A stretch of DNA of 60,628 nucleotides from Clostridiales bacterium (GCA_030446305.1 JASUSA010000013.1:1-60628); one strand, 5' to 3'. Positions 34,618-44,204 are shown, counted from the first letter of the stretch. Made by a program: numbers and translations. Notes: generated by a model not told the origin, from the sequence alone.

Positions 34618-36995
34618 AAATCAGGCTCCTCTCTCCAAAATGATTTTAGTACATCCTCAATGGTGTCGATGTGAACAGTCTTTTGCACCCAATGGTCCGA
34701 CAGCACCGCTGTATAGTGCCGCTGCATGAACCGCGTATCCATAAGCAGAATGACACCGCGATCTTCATGATCTCTAATCACGCGCCCCGCTCCCTGCATC
34801 ACTTTGTTAATGCCCGGAAAGCGATAGGCGAAATCGTATCCGTCTGCTTCAAAATACGCCTTTATTAAATTGTTTTCAAACGAAATCATCGGCAGACCGA
34901 CGCCAACAATCGCAGTACCAATCAGCAATTCGCCTTTTAAATCAATGCCCTCGGAGAAAATACCGCCGAGTACGGCGAAACCAATAAGCGTTTTGACGTC
35001 CTCACCATCTGCACGGCCTCTTCGGTGTCCCTCAAAGGTTTGCAAGTAGTCGTTTCTGTCTTCTTCAGACATTTGCCTGCCCTGCACTATTATATCATAA
35101 ATACCTTCATACGCTTCAACAAAAGCATCCACAATGCGGTCCATATACTGATAAGACGGCATAAAGACCAAATAGTTTCCCGCCTTTGCCGCAGCCATCA
35201 TATGAACATACTGACAAATCTGTTCGAGTGACTGTTCGCGATCCTTATATTTCACACTGACTTCACGTGCGGTTATAACAAGCCTTTTCGACGGATCAAA
35301 AGGCGATGGCAGCCGATAGCACTGAGGTGTTTCAACTGTTGTCAACAGCTTGCGGAAATAATGTATCGGCGACAGCGTTGCAGAAAAAAATACCGTCGCG
35401 CGGCTGTTCCCAATAAAGCGCTGAAGCTGTGTTGCCGGATTGATGCAGAAAAGCCTAATCGTCGTACTCGGACGATGCCCATTCACCATGTAGAAGAGAA
35501 AGCCTTTATCATAAAGCTCACTAATTCTAAGATATGACAAGATATCAAAATAGAGATCCAGCACCATGTCATAACCTTCAAATGCATGACCGCCGGCAAG
35601 CCATTTTTCAATATTCACCGCACGCCTTCTGAGCTGTGTATAAATCTCCGGGATTTCATCATTATCCACATACAGTCCAGTATCGTCACATTTTTTCCGT
35701 ACTTCTAAAAACATGCGATTGACGCCGTCAAGTTCTTTTTTTAAAAAGCGGTCGCGATCGCCGACAATGCGCTTAACCGCCATGACCTTTTCCTTGCTGA
35801 GCGTCGCAGAAAACATCGTCCGCGCCCTGTCAACGAGATTATGCGCTTCATCTACGAGAAACAGATACGATTCGCTGGGCACATCAAAAAAACGCCTTAA
35901 ATAAACCCTTGGATCAAAGGCATAATTATAATCGCAGACAACGATATCGGCATGTATCGCCAAGTCCAGAGAAAATTCATAGGGGCAGACTTCGTGTCGC
36001 CGGGCAACCGCTTCAACTGCTTCTCGCGTATAGTGCATCGCGCTGTTCAGTATTTCCCAAAGCGCGCTGTTGACGCGGTCAAAGTGTCCGTCTGCATAAG
36101 GACATTTTTCCGGATAACACGTCGCCTGATCCATAAAGCATATTTTATCTTTTGCCGTCAGCGTTATCTGGCGAATCGCCAATCCACGCGTATACAAAAG
36201 ACTGACGGTATCTTCTGCGACGCCTTTTGTAATCGCCTTTGCCGACAAATAAAAAATTTTGTCCGTCATCGACTCATTTAAACTCTTAATTGCAGGAAAC
36301 AGTGTTGAAACCGTCTTCCCAATTCCCGTCGGCGCTTCGACGAACGCAACCTGTTCGCGCTTAATCGCCTGATAAACGGCAACGGCCATCTCTCGCTGAC
36401 CTCTGCGATATTCCGGAAATGGAAAAACCATTGATTCTATGGATGCATTGCGCCGTTTTTGCCAGCGATGTTTCATCGCCACCCATTTTTCAAATTTCCG
36501 AATGGTGTCAAAATGAAATGCTTCCAGTTCTTCAAAGGTGCAGTCTCTTCGAATGCGTTTGATTTCCTGACTTTCAAAATTGGCATAGGTTAGCTGAATC
36601 GTCATCTGAGGTAAACTGTTTTGCATTGCAAACATAAAAGCGTAATATTTTGCCTGCGCCCAGTGAACCGGATATGTATCTGCATCAATGGTTTCAAGAT
36701 CTCGTGAAACCCCTTTGATTTCGTCAATTGTATAGCCCTCAGCGGTTTCCAGAATACCATCTGCACGCCCGCCGATCTTTAGCGTTATGGTCTCACCGCT
36801 CTCAGAATCTTCAAAGCTGTGTACGTGCTGAAGCGTCACCTCAGGCAGATAATCGCCACCCTGAGATTTCTGTATCATTTGATGGATCTTCATGCCATCC
36901 ACCATTTTTGATTTACCTTGGAAACGAAGGTCCAAGCTGCCGGACCGATACACAAATTCCACTAAATTTCTGACGGAAACACTTTGCTCGTACAT
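34614..36995 (-). CDS. PD-(D/E)XK nuclease-XPD/DinG-like helicase
   Basis: 793 aa. An N-terminal Cas4/RecB-like nuclease segment (about 1-195) shows GGRADGI and, shortly after, IDEIKG, the D...ExK catalytic pattern. The superfamily 2 XPD/DinG helicase follows: Walker A EAPTGIGKT near 225, four cysteines near 285-345 (CFMDQATC, CPY, later CPY) fitting the Fe-S cluster, VDEAHN near 390, SATLSP near 560, and QGAGRVIRD near 755. It should unwind DNA 5'-3' and may also cut it. Proposed roles are repair of damaged or structured DNA. Confidence 0.88.
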   Translation of the reverse strand: MYEQSVSVRNLVEFVYRSGSLDLRFQGKSKMVDGMKIHQMIQKSQGGDYLPEVTLQHVHSFEDSESGETITLKIGGRADGILETAEGYTIDEIKGVSRDLETIDADTYPVHWAQAKYYAFMFAMQNSLPQMTIQLTYANFESQEIKRIRRDCTFEELEAFHFDTIRKFEKWVAMKHRWQKRRNASIESMVFPFPEYRRGQREMAVAVYQAIKREQVAFVEAPTGIGKTVSTLFPAIKSLNESMTDKIFYLSAKAITKGVAEDTVSLLYTRGLAIRQITLTAKDKICFMDQATCYPEKCPYADGHFDRVNSALWEILNSAMHYTREAVEAVARRHEVCPYEFSLDLAIHADIVVCDYNYAFDPRVYLRRFFDVPSESYLFLVDEAHNLVDRARTMFSATLSKEKVMAVKRIVGDRDRFLKKELDGVNRMFLEVRKKCDDTGLYVDNDEIPEIYTQLRRRAVNIEKWLAGGHAFEGYDMVLDLYFDILSYLRISELYDKGFLFYMVNGHRPSTTIRLFCINPATQLQRFIGNSRATVFFSATLSPIHYFRKLLTTVETPQCYRLPSPFDPSKRLVITAREVSVKYKDREQSLEQICQYVHMMAAAKAGNYLVFMPSYQYMDRIVDAFVEAYEGIYDIIVQGRQMSEEDRNDYLQTFEGHRRGRADGEDVKTLIGFAVLGGIFSEGIDLKGELLIGTAIVGVGLPMISFENNLIKAYFEADGYDFAYRFPGINKVMQGAGRVIRDHEDRGVILLMDTRFMQRHYTAVLSDHWVQKTVHIDTIEDVLKSFWREEPDL

Positions 36996-37054
36996 CAGAT
37001 CCCCCAGTTGCGTGATGAATTAGCCGCGCATTTACCGGCTACGCCTATTTTATC

Positions 37055-37091
37055 AAAAAGTGAAAAGAGAAGCCACCCGTGGCGACTTCTC
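37055..37091 (-). terminator. Terminator of the lytic transglycosylase gene
   Basis: Minus-strand GAGAAG..GCCAC / GTGGC..CTTCTC stem with a T-rich tail (TTTTCACTTTTTG). Two more hairpins, CGCAAA/TTTGCG and GTCCGGC/GCCGGAC, lie between it and the gene stop. Confidence 0.7.
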
Positions 37092-37170
37092 AATCGTATC
37101 CGCAAAAGCCGCGCACTTTGCGTCCGGCTGGGTACATACGCCGGACTGTAGACGGTGCAAACACCCAATG

Positions 37171-37920
37171 CTATTGATTATACGATAAATATTTTCGTTC
37201 TTTGCTGAGAACCGTCCTGGAATAATCAGTTGAATACGTTTGATTCAGCGCAAAGTACTTTTCCAGGTTATACGGGCCGCGATTGTATTCCGATAAGATT
37301 TTCTCCATGTTTGCGCCGTTTGAGCTCATCAGGACATCTAAATACTTAATGCCCAGCGCCAAATTGTAATCGGGTTCAAAAATGCGCGCCGGATCGTAAG
37401 AGAGCCCCAATTCCTCGCCATAGGCCGTTGCAAGCCACGCTTCCGTTTTCGGGATAATCTGCATATAGCCTCTGTCTTCATGCGTGCCCACGAGGTCCGC
37501 AGTAAAGTTGCTCTCGAGGTCAATAATGGACAAGACCAGCGAATACGGAATATCAAATTGATCTGCATACTTCACCAGTGATGTTGCCGCCGCCAGATCC
37601 AGCGGCGTGTTTTCGGCAATTTCATTTGCCTTGGACAATTGATCCATTTCAATGCTGTCAAAGTCGATGACACGATCGAGCGCTTGGTATTTTAAAACAA
37701 TATCCTGTTGTGATTCCAAGGTTTCAGTTGCGGCGTTCAGCTGCGTTTGCATAGCCGCCATCAATTCGCTTTGGGCTTCCATTTTTTCTGTAAGTGTTGA
37801 AATTTCATCCGTATAAACTTCAATTTTTTCTGATGCCTTTAAATGCGCTGAATACAGCACACCCAAACCAATTAATACAACAATAAAGGCACCATAAAAA
37901 AACTTATGGTTCAACTTCAT
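37171..37920 (-). CDS. Lytic transglycosylase (SLT domain)
   Basis: 249 aa. Membrane anchor or signal at about 8-27, a coiled coil (about 32-80), then the lysozyme-like SLT domain (about 115-240) with catalytic Glu in IDLESNF near 138, GYMQI near 156, and the late SEYNRGP. It cleaves peptidoglycan glycan strands to anhydro products at the outer membrane face. GAAGGTAG ribosome site. Single gene; not within the kinase operon behind it, which has its own terminator. Confidence 0.9.
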   Translation of the reverse strand: MKLNHKFFYGAFIVVLIGLGVLYSAHLKASEKIEVYTDEISTLTEKMEAQSELMAAMQTQLNAATETLESQQDIVLKYQALDRVIDFDSIEMDQLSKANEIAENTPLDLAAATSLVKYADQFDIPYSLVLSIIDLESNFTADLVGTHEDRGYMQIIPKTEAWLATAYGEELGLSYDPARIFEPDYNLALGIKYLDVLMSSNGANMEKILSEYNRGPYNLEKYFALNQTYSTDYSRTVLSKERKYLSYNQ

Positions 37921-38255
37921 AATATCTACCTTCCTCTGAAATTTAGATTTGATTCATCTTTTGATGATATCGATCTGAAAAACAGTATCGATGCACACCA
38001 TTTCGGCGGGTTATCCAGAAATCGTGAGACTCAAATCTTCTTTTTTAAAATGATAAAAACATAGCGAAGCGCTATGCTTTTTAAGTCTTTCAAATTATAA
38101 CACATCATTAAAAGGTGTCAATTACAAAAATTTAACTTATGTTGTTATCTCCCAAATGGCGCATGCATTTTACATATTCTGTATACCCTAGAAGCATTGA
38201 AAAAACTATGATTATCTGCATATATGAATAGTGTATTCATAATTCATTGTGAAAT
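37921..38255. other. Intergenic region between the kinase and transglycosylase genes
   Basis: 335 bases without a gene. Apart from the hairpin terminator in it nothing structured is recognised; no clear -10/-35 pair for the transglycosylase was identified. Confidence 0.5.
38054..38084 (-). terminator. Terminator of the HTH-lipoprotein-two-component operon
   Basis: CATAGCG/CGCTATG 7-bp stem with a 3-base loop, followed on the minus strand by TTTTTATCATTTT and flanked by T-runs on both sides. Confidence 0.8.
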
Positions 38256-40013
38256 TTACACAATGTAGTTTACATATTTATCCATTTCAAAGTAAAAAAC
38301 CACACCACTTTCAGTATTTGCAACGCCGTATTTGCATTGGTGCTGCTCTAAAATCTCCTTTGTAATCGCGAGACCAAGGCCGCTGCCGCTGCCCGATTTC
38401 GTTCGCGATTCATCTGCTCTAAAAAATTTGACCCATACTTTTTCAAGATACGCTTCAGGGATCGGCGCACAGTGATTGTAAATCTCAAAACGAATGCGGC
38501 GTTCGATAACCGTCGTCACCAGCGTTACTTCTGTTCCCGCATCACCGTATTGAATAGCATTGGCAATAAAGTTCTGCACCGCTCTTGACAATTTACGGTA
38601 ATCACCGTAAACGAGATCATAGGAAGCCCCTTGAAAGACGAGCTCAATTTGTTTTTTCGAAGCGAGTTTTTGGCTTTTTTCAATAAGCCCTTCCACCATG
38701 GTATTAAAGTGAAATTCTTCAATATCCAGTGTGTACGCACCTGTTTGAAGCTTTGACAGTTCCAGCATATCGTTGACCAAAGCTTCCAGCGTTTCGACTT
38801 CATCGAGGATGATTCCCGCATAGTAGGATAAGTCCTCCTCCAGCACGCCATCTTCCAAGCCCTCTGTAAATGCCCTGATAACGCCGAGCGGCGTTTTAAA
38901 ATCGTGCGAGACATTGCGGATAAACTCTTTGCGCATATGCTCTACTTCACGGTCTTTTGCCATGTCTTCTACGAGTTTTTCATTGGCTTCACTTAACGCC
39001 TTTAGCGAATTTTCAAGGTTATAGGAAAGGTGGTTTAGGCTCTTTGAAAGCCTGCCGATCTCATCATTGTGCTTTATCTCAAGATATTCTGTGAAGTCTA
39101 ATTGAACGAGTTTCTCCGCTTTGCGCTCAATGTCGTAAAGTGGATTTGAAATACTGAAGATGAGAAAAAACATCATCACGGCACCAACGATGAAAACACC
39201 TGTAATCAGTGCCGGATAAAATGATTTCAGTGCCGTCGTCGCTTCAATAATAGGCTGCTGATCCGTCATAAAAAAAATGGACTTTACCGTGGCGTCGCCG
39301 ACATTAAAAACCTTGACGATGTATTCACGCCCCGTTTCATAATCCGAAAAGATAAAGCTGTTATCTGTAATGTTCAAATCGCCTTGGTTAAAGTAATACT
39401 TGTCTACCGCAGTGGCAAGACTGTTCTTTCCGGCGCCGTAAATCAAATCGTCCTCGTCTGGAATGCGCAGGCTGAGCACTGTGCCGGAGATATGATCCAA
39501 GCTCAATTTTCCGCGAACTTTTGGATCAATGCCGTCGAAAACCATCACACCATTAATTTTCATCTGCATCAATGAAATATTGCTGAGGCCATCGCCCCAG
39601 AGATAGCCATAGACATCAATCTCATCGCCGCGGTTAACGGACAGAGACAGGTAGTCTTCCGCTGTAAACACTTCATTGAGCTCGACTTCATAAACCTGAC
39701 CCTTTGTGTCCATCACAAAAATCTTATACTTTTGTTCGTTGATGATTCCATAATGATAGTCTACCAGTGCGACTTTGACATTGTTTTTATTCTCAAAATA
39801 CTGCACGTTTTGATCGAGCAGCGTCTGATTCCACTTTGCCTCATCGTAGAGCTTTTCAAATGATTCATATTGTGCATCAATATCTTTGATTTTTAAATCA
39901 AAGTAGTAGGTTTCAAAGCTCCGCAGTTGAATGACAAAGGCAATGGTGACAAAGACGACAAATATAAATGTCGTCACCACAAACAGACGGATAACCACAC
40001 TGGATGATCTCAT
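38256..40013 (-). CDS. Sensor histidine kinase
   Basis: 585 aa. TM1 (about 8-28), a large extracytoplasmic sensor domain of about 240 residues I do not recognise, TM2 (about 270-292), HAMP (about 293-345), HisKA with phospho-His in NVSHDFKTPLG near 366, and HATPase with NFIANAIQYGD and SGSGSGLGLAI. Its start codon shares a base with the stop of the response regulator gene (TAATG), so the two are coupled. Signal unknown; the operon also encodes a lipoprotein and a winged-helix protein. Confidence 0.93.
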   Translation of the reverse strand: MRSSSVVIRLFVVTTFIFVVFVTIAFVIQLRSFETYYFDLKIKDIDAQYESFEKLYDEAKWNQTLLDQNVQYFENKNNVKVALVDYHYGIINEQKYKIFVMDTKGQVYEVELNEVFTAEDYLSLSVNRGDEIDVYGYLWGDGLSNISLMQMKINGVMVFDGIDPKVRGKLSLDHISGTVLSLRIPDEDDLIYGAGKNSLATAVDKYYFNQGDLNITDNSFIFSDYETGREYIVKVFNVGDATVKSIFFMTDQQPIIEATTALKSFYPALITGVFIVGAVMMFFLIFSISNPLYDIERKAEKLVQLDFTEYLEIKHNDEIGRLSKSLNHLSYNLENSLKALSEANEKLVEDMAKDREVEHMRKEFIRNVSHDFKTPLGVIRAFTEGLEDGVLEEDLSYYAGIILDEVETLEALVNDMLELSKLQTGAYTLDIEEFHFNTMVEGLIEKSQKLASKKQIELVFQGASYDLVYGDYRKLSRAVQNFIANAIQYGDAGTEVTLVTTVIERRIRFEIYNHCAPIPEAYLEKVWVKFFRADESRTKSGSGSGLGLAITKEILEQHQCKYGVANTESGVVFYFEMDKYVNYIV

Positions 40014-40684
40014 TATTTCACCTCATACATATATCCGACGCGTACAATCGTCTTAATATGATCGCTGCTGTACGTCAACTTTTTCCTGATTTTTTTAATA
40101 TGTGTATCCACCGTGCGATAATCGCCATAATAATCGTATCCCCAAATTTGATCCAAAATGTGCGCACGGGTCATAACGTTGTTTTTATTCTGTACCAGCA
40201 GTGACAGCAGCTCAAATTCTTTAGGGCTGAGCAGCACCTCATCTTCACCATCCGTAACGGTGTACTTGGATCGATTAATCGAGAGCTGCCCCGATTTTAT
40301 AATTTGATTCGTTTCAGTGCCTGCCGCAACGCGTTTCAGTAAAGCGTTAACACGGGCGACGATCACTTTTGGACTAAAGGGCTTTGTCACATATTCATCG
40401 GCACCGATTTCAAGTCCCTTGATTTTATCTTCATCGTCGTCACGGGCTGTGAGCATGATAATCAGCGCATCAGAAATACTGCGGATCTGCTTTGTCGCCT
40501 CAAAACCATCCATTTTCGGCATCATAATATCCATTAGGATAACGTCGATGTCATTGCTCTCCACAATTTTTAATGCCTCAAAACCATCGGATGCCTCAAA
40601 GACACCAAAGCCTTGTGCCATAAAGTATTTGCCCAATATTTCCCGAAGTCTTTTTTCATCTTCTGCAATCAGAATGTTTTGCAT
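40013..40684 (-). CDS. OmpR family response regulator
   Basis: 223 aa. Receiver with acidic E8-D9, phospho-acceptor D52 in VILMDIMMPKMDGF and KPFSPK; C-terminal OmpR winged helix with LSPKEFELLSLL and RTVDTHIKKIRKKL. Cognate partner of the overlapping kinase. Strong GAGGTGA ribosome site, 15 bases after the lipoprotein stop. Target genes are unknown; the NatAB-type exporter upstream is a candidate. Confidence 0.94.
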   Translation of the reverse strand: MQNILIAEDEKRLREILGKYFMAQGFGVFEASDGFEALKIVESNDIDVILMDIMMPKMDGFEATKQIRSISDALIIMLTARDDDEDKIKGLEIGADEYVTKPFSPKVIVARVNALLKRVAAGTETNQIIKSGQLSINRSKYTVTDGEDEVLLSPKEFELLSLLVQNKNNVMTRAHILDQIWGYDYYGDYRTVDTHIKKIRKKLTYSSDHIKTIVRVGYMYEVK

Positions 40685-40699
40685 ATTGCTTCACCTCTG

Positions 40700-41185
40700 T
40701 CAATGGTTTCGCTTATAGTATTCGCGTTCGTAGACCGTTATCAGTTCATAGAGATCAGCCGTCCGGACAGTACTCTGCACCCATTCTGCATCTTCCGATG
40801 TATAATGTGCCTGAATTGCAGAGAGCCCTTCATCAATGCGTATTTTCAACTGTTCATCCATATAGTCTGAAACAACGGTTTGAATAGCTTCTGTCAGTGC
40901 CGCATCGTCCATATCTGCAGATACATACGCTTTCACCTGCGCATAAATGGCATCATGATGTGCCACGACGTCAAACACGCGCATTTCCTCTTGAATCGTA
41001 TCTCGGAACGCTGTCAGTGCATCTTCTTCAATGGGAACAGCGGCTTCTTCCTGCGTTTCTTCTGTTTCGAGAACATGCGTCGAAACAGCCGCTTCTTCCT
41101 TGGCACAGCCTGCCAGCATTAATGTGCCAATCATCACCATCAAGATCAAGCCAAATAATAAAAAGTGCCTACGTTCTAAGTTCAT
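40700..41185 (-). CDS. Small putative lipoprotein
   Basis: 161 aa. N-terminal signal peptide with a lipobox LAGC at residues about 24-27 (cleavage before Cys), then an acidic linker and a helical domain of about 110 residues with no family I recognise. Its 5' end overlaps the previous gene by 4 bp and it is followed after 15 bp by a response regulator, so it probably serves as an outer-surface partner or target of this two-component system (inference). Confidence 0.78.
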   Translation of the reverse strand: MNLERRHFLLFGLILMVMIGTLMLAGCAKEEAAVSTHVLETEETQEEAAVPIEEDALTAFRDTIQEEMRVFDVVAHHDAIYAQVKAYVSADMDDAALTEAIQTVVSDYMDEQLKIRIDEGLSAIQAHYTSEDAEWVQSTVRTADLYELITVYEREYYKRNH

Positions 41186-42090
41186 GCTTTAGGTCCCTTC
41201 TTCTGCTTTTGATACGCCTGCATTCTTAAAATTTGCATTGCATTGACCTGTGTCCCGCGCTGAGGTTCCGCAGTACGCGGATGTAAATCATCAGACGGCA
41301 TTTCATCTTCATCCAAAATATCGGCTTTGATGACATTGGACGGTCGATCACCTTTCTCCGGTTCCTCTGGTTTTTGAAGTTCATTGATGAGCACGCCAAT
41401 GGTATCGCTTACTTGGCTCATCTTGGCAATTCTGTATTTACGCTTAATGCGCTCAATATCATTCCCTGAAAAACCTAAAATAATATTGGCTTCTTTAAAA
41501 CTGATTTTCTCATCGATAATCTCAATTACCTGGTCAACAAGTCGATTCTTTGCTTCTTTGACACTGACAAAAGGTTTTTCAGGTGGTTTCTCATCGCCCA
41601 GCAGATAGGCTCTAAGCTTGGCACGCCGCTCTTCCTCAGCTTCACCAACGGGTTTGACAGTCTCTGACGCCGCCTCTGATGCCTCATCTGACGCCAATTC
41701 CGCTTCTGCCATGCCGTCTATAAAAAAACCCTCCCTAAAATGATCGGTTGGCTCTAAAAAAATTTGTGCTGTCTGCTCGACTGCATCGCCGGAAACAACA
41801 TTGCCACTGTAATCATTAAGTGTTTTTTTAACTTTTTCATAGGTTGATGAAGGCGCCATTGCTTCCAGTACATCTGAAACAGCTTCTGCCTCACTGGCCA
41901 GATAACCTTTTTGCTGAAGGGATTCAAAGGCGCGCTTCGCCGTTACTGCCGTGCACCCCATATATCGCGCCAGTTCTTCAGAGCTCAGTTCAACCTCTTC
42001 TTCCTGTGCCATAAGCACGAGCAGGCACATTTTTTCGTAAATGTCCATTTGTTCATTTTCAAATATCTCACGTTTAATTTGTGACCACAT
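41182..42090 (-). CDS. Winged-helix protein of unknown function
   Basis: 302 aa. The N-terminal about 70 residues form a DnaD/Rep-like winged helix (MDIYEKMCLLVLMAQ, SSEELARYMGCTAVTAKRAFESLQQKGYL). The middle is acidic and poorly ordered; a second helical block lies about 190-245 (FKEANIILGFSGNDIERIKRKYRI). I do not recognise it as a named family. GGAGGCG ribosome site; first gene of the operon with the lipoprotein and two-component genes. Likely a DNA-binding regulator. Confidence 0.72.
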   Translation of the reverse strand: MWSQIKREIFENEQMDIYEKMCLLVLMAQEEEVELSSEELARYMGCTAVTAKRAFESLQQKGYLASEAEAVSDVLEAMAPSSTYEKVKKTLNDYSGNVVSGDAVEQTAQIFLEPTDHFREGFFIDGMAEAELASDEASEAASETVKPVGEAEEERRAKLRAYLLGDEKPPEKPFVSVKEAKNRLVDQVIEIIDEKISFKEANIILGFSGNDIERIKRKYRIAKMSQVSDTIGVLINELQKPEEPEKGDRPSNVIKADILDEDEMPSDDLHPRTAEPQRGTQVNAMQILRMQAYQKQKKGPKA

Positions 42091-42114
42091 TGCGCCTCCA
42101 ATAAGCCGGCGGCA

Positions 42115-42199
42115 CTTACCGCCTTCATTTCCTCTATGCCTTCATCGTCTCAATGCCTTCATCGTCTCAATGTTTTCATTCCCTCTATGCCTGCGCTTT
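42115..42199. repeat. 17-bp tandem repeat, five units
   Basis: Units start at 42115, 42132, 42149, 42166 and 42183, of the form CTCAATGCCTTCATCGT; the middle ones are nearly identical and the outer ones decayed. The array fills the gap between the exporter permease stop and the winged-helix gene. Confidence 0.9.
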
Positions 42200-42201
42200 C
42201 T

Positions 42202-43422
42202 TTACGATGAGGTAAAGATCACTTTTTCGTTGTTAAACAAGTTTCTAATCCAAAGCACCAGAACCGTCCACGTAACAGCTGCATTTGCAAATGCCACAAA
42301 GAATTTAACCGGTGTAATCTGATACATAAAAATTTCTTTTAACCCGACAATTTGACCATAGATCGGTATCGCATATTTCCAGATCGGCTCGGCATTAAAA
42401 GCATACATGTTTAAAAATGATACCACCATAATAAACATGTACACCGGCGTCATATAAGTTCCTGCCTCTTTGACATTCTTTGACAGCGCACTGAGCAAAC
42501 TGATAATGCCAACATAGATGCCAACCAGCATAATGACCAGACCAATGAGGTAGACGATGTCCAGTGCGCTATAGCCCAGTGAAACACCAATATCCAATTC
42601 ATTCGGCATGAAAAGCATCAATATGCCAAGTGTCAGCAGCATGCCCGCAATTGACGAAAGAGCAGACAGCGTTGCAATAATGCCGTGGCTAATCATTTTT
42701 CCAATGGCAATGGCTTCTCTTTTAACAGGGGTTACCAGCAGCGTTGCCAGCGTTCCGCGTTCTTTTTCACCTGCTATTGAGTCCATAACGACACTCATGG
42801 CACCGGCAAATAGAAAGATGGAAATCAGCATCGGAATAATGGTGCTCAAGATTTTACCGGACGCTTTATCCTCGTTAACGGTTTCAGCAGTTTCACTTAG
42901 GTCTTCAACTTTAAATGCCATAATGGCATTGGGATTCTCAAATCGTGCTGTTAAAATTTCATTTCGATAGGCATCGAGCACATCATTCACAAAGTGATGA
43001 AAGGATGCTTCTGAGTAATCCTCACCATAATTGTAGTAGGTGTACACAGATGCCGATTCGACAGATTCAATGCGAGTGTCAAAATCATCACTAAAACGCG
43101 CAAACATATCCAGCGAGCCGCCCTTGATAGAGGGCGCATATGTATCAACCGTTTCTCCTGAGACATATGTCAGCTCAACGCCTTCTGTCAAATCAGGATT
43201 TTGTGTTAAAAATACCTTAAAGCTTTCAGGTGCATCGCTGATGACATATGTCGATACGTGTGCCTCAACATCTTTTATAAAATTCATAGAAAGATACCCC
43301 ATGACTGAATAAATGATGCCAATGCTTAGTGCCGGTACTAAAAACAGCGTTATGACTATTCTTCGATCCGTGAAAATGCGCTTTAATTCTCTTGCTATAA
43401 TACTTTTCAGTGCTTGACTCAC
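42202..43422 (-). CDS. ABC-2 type permease (NatB-like)
   Basis: 406 aa. First helix at about 20-42, a long extracytoplasmic loop (about 45-185), then five to six helices in the C-terminal half, with the GEKERGTLATLLVTPVKR motif near 235 that marks ABC-2 export permeases of the NatB group. Partner of the ATPase gene, with which it overlaps (GTGA). NatAB pairs pump Na+ or drugs; the substrate here is unknown. Confidence 0.88.
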   Translation of the reverse strand: MSQALKSIIARELKRIFTDRRIVITLFLVPALSIGIIYSVMGYLSMNFIKDVEAHVSTYVISDAPESFKVFLTQNPDLTEGVELTYVSGETVDTYAPSIKGGSLDMFARFSDDFDTRIESVESASVYTYYNYGEDYSEASFHHFVNDVLDAYRNEILTARFENPNAIMAFKVEDLSETAETVNEDKASGKILSTIIPMLISIFLFAGAMSVVMDSIAGEKERGTLATLLVTPVKREAIAIGKMISHGIIATLSALSSIAGMLLTLGILMLFMPNELDIGVSLGYSALDIVYLIGLVIMLVGIYVGIISLLSALSKNVKEAGTYMTPVYMFIMVVSFLNMYAFNAEPIWKYAIPIYGQIVGLKEIFMYQITPVKFFVAFANAAVTWTVLVLWIRNLFNNEKVIFTSS

Positions 43423-44204
43423 GAGACACCTCCATTTTGTGCTTGATAGATTTCAAAAAAAGCATCGTCGAGATCTTTTTGCCCTGTTTGTTCCAGCAGT
43501 GACGCAACCGTGCCGGATGCTGCCAGGGAACCGTTTAGAATAACGGCTATCTCATCACAGAGTTTTTCAGCAACCGTCATAATATGCGTTGAAATAATGA
43601 TGGTTTTACCTTGATCCCGAAGCATTTTTAAGTAATCTGTCACTTTCCTAGCCGTAATGATGTCGAGGCCGTTGGTTGGTTCATCGAATATAATAACCGG
43701 CGGATCGTGTATAAGGCTTACTGCAATGGCGACTTTTTGCATCATCCCCTGCGAAAGCTCACCAATTTTTTTATCTTTAAAAGGTGTGATATCGAAATAA
43801 TCAAACAGCGCACAGGCTCTTTCTTCTGTCACCGCTTTGGGCACGCGATGCAAGTCTGCAAAAAAGCGAAGCGTGTCCAATGGTGTAAAGTGTTTATCAA
43901 GCTTAAGGTCATTCGTTAAAAATGCAATGGAGGCCCTGACTTTTTCAGGTGCTTCTTCTGCATCAATCCCCATGACGCGCACTGTGCCATCTGTTGGTTT
44001 TAACAGGGTTGAAATACATCGGAGTGTTGTCGTCTTCCCGGCGCCGTTTGGCCCTAGCAAGCCAAAAATAGTGCCGGGCCTTACCGTAAACGAAAGATCG
44101 TTGACCGCAATTTTCACTTTTTGCCGCGCATGTCGATCAGCAATCATCGCAAGCTGTTTTTTACTGAGTTTATACGATTTTTTTAATTTGCTGACTTCAA
44201 TCAT
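43419..44204 (-). CDS. ABC transporter ATP-binding protein (NatA-like)
   Basis: 261 aa. Walker A GPNGAGKTTT at 51-60, signature LSQGM near 152, Walker B VIIFDEPTNGLD near 175 and the switch His in ISTHIM. Drives the adjacent ABC-2 permease. GAGGAGG ribosome site; first gene of the pair. Confidence 0.93.
   Translation of the reverse strand: MIEVSKLKKSYKLSKKQLAMIADRHARQKVKIAVNDLSFTVRPGTIFGLLGPNGAGKTTTLRCISTLLKPTDGTVRVMGIDAEEAPEKVRASIAFLTNDLKLDKHFTPLDTLRFFADLHRVPKAVTEERACALFDYFDITPFKDKKIGELSQGMMQKVAIAVSLIHDPPVIIFDEPTNGLDIITARKVTDYLKMLRDQGKTIIISTHIMTVAEKLCDEIAVILNGSLAASGTVASLLEQTGQKDLDDAFFEIYQAQNGGVS

Noticed and set aside
35663-35671. DnaA box TTATCCACA inside the helicase gene (another at about 49027 in the MBOAT gene)
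   Set aside because: Single boxes inside coding sequence are expected by chance at this window size.
34614-36995. Cas4 or CRISPR-linked helicase
   Set aside because: The nuclease-like part is a fused N-terminal segment of an XPD/DinG-type repair helicase with no CRISPR neighbours.
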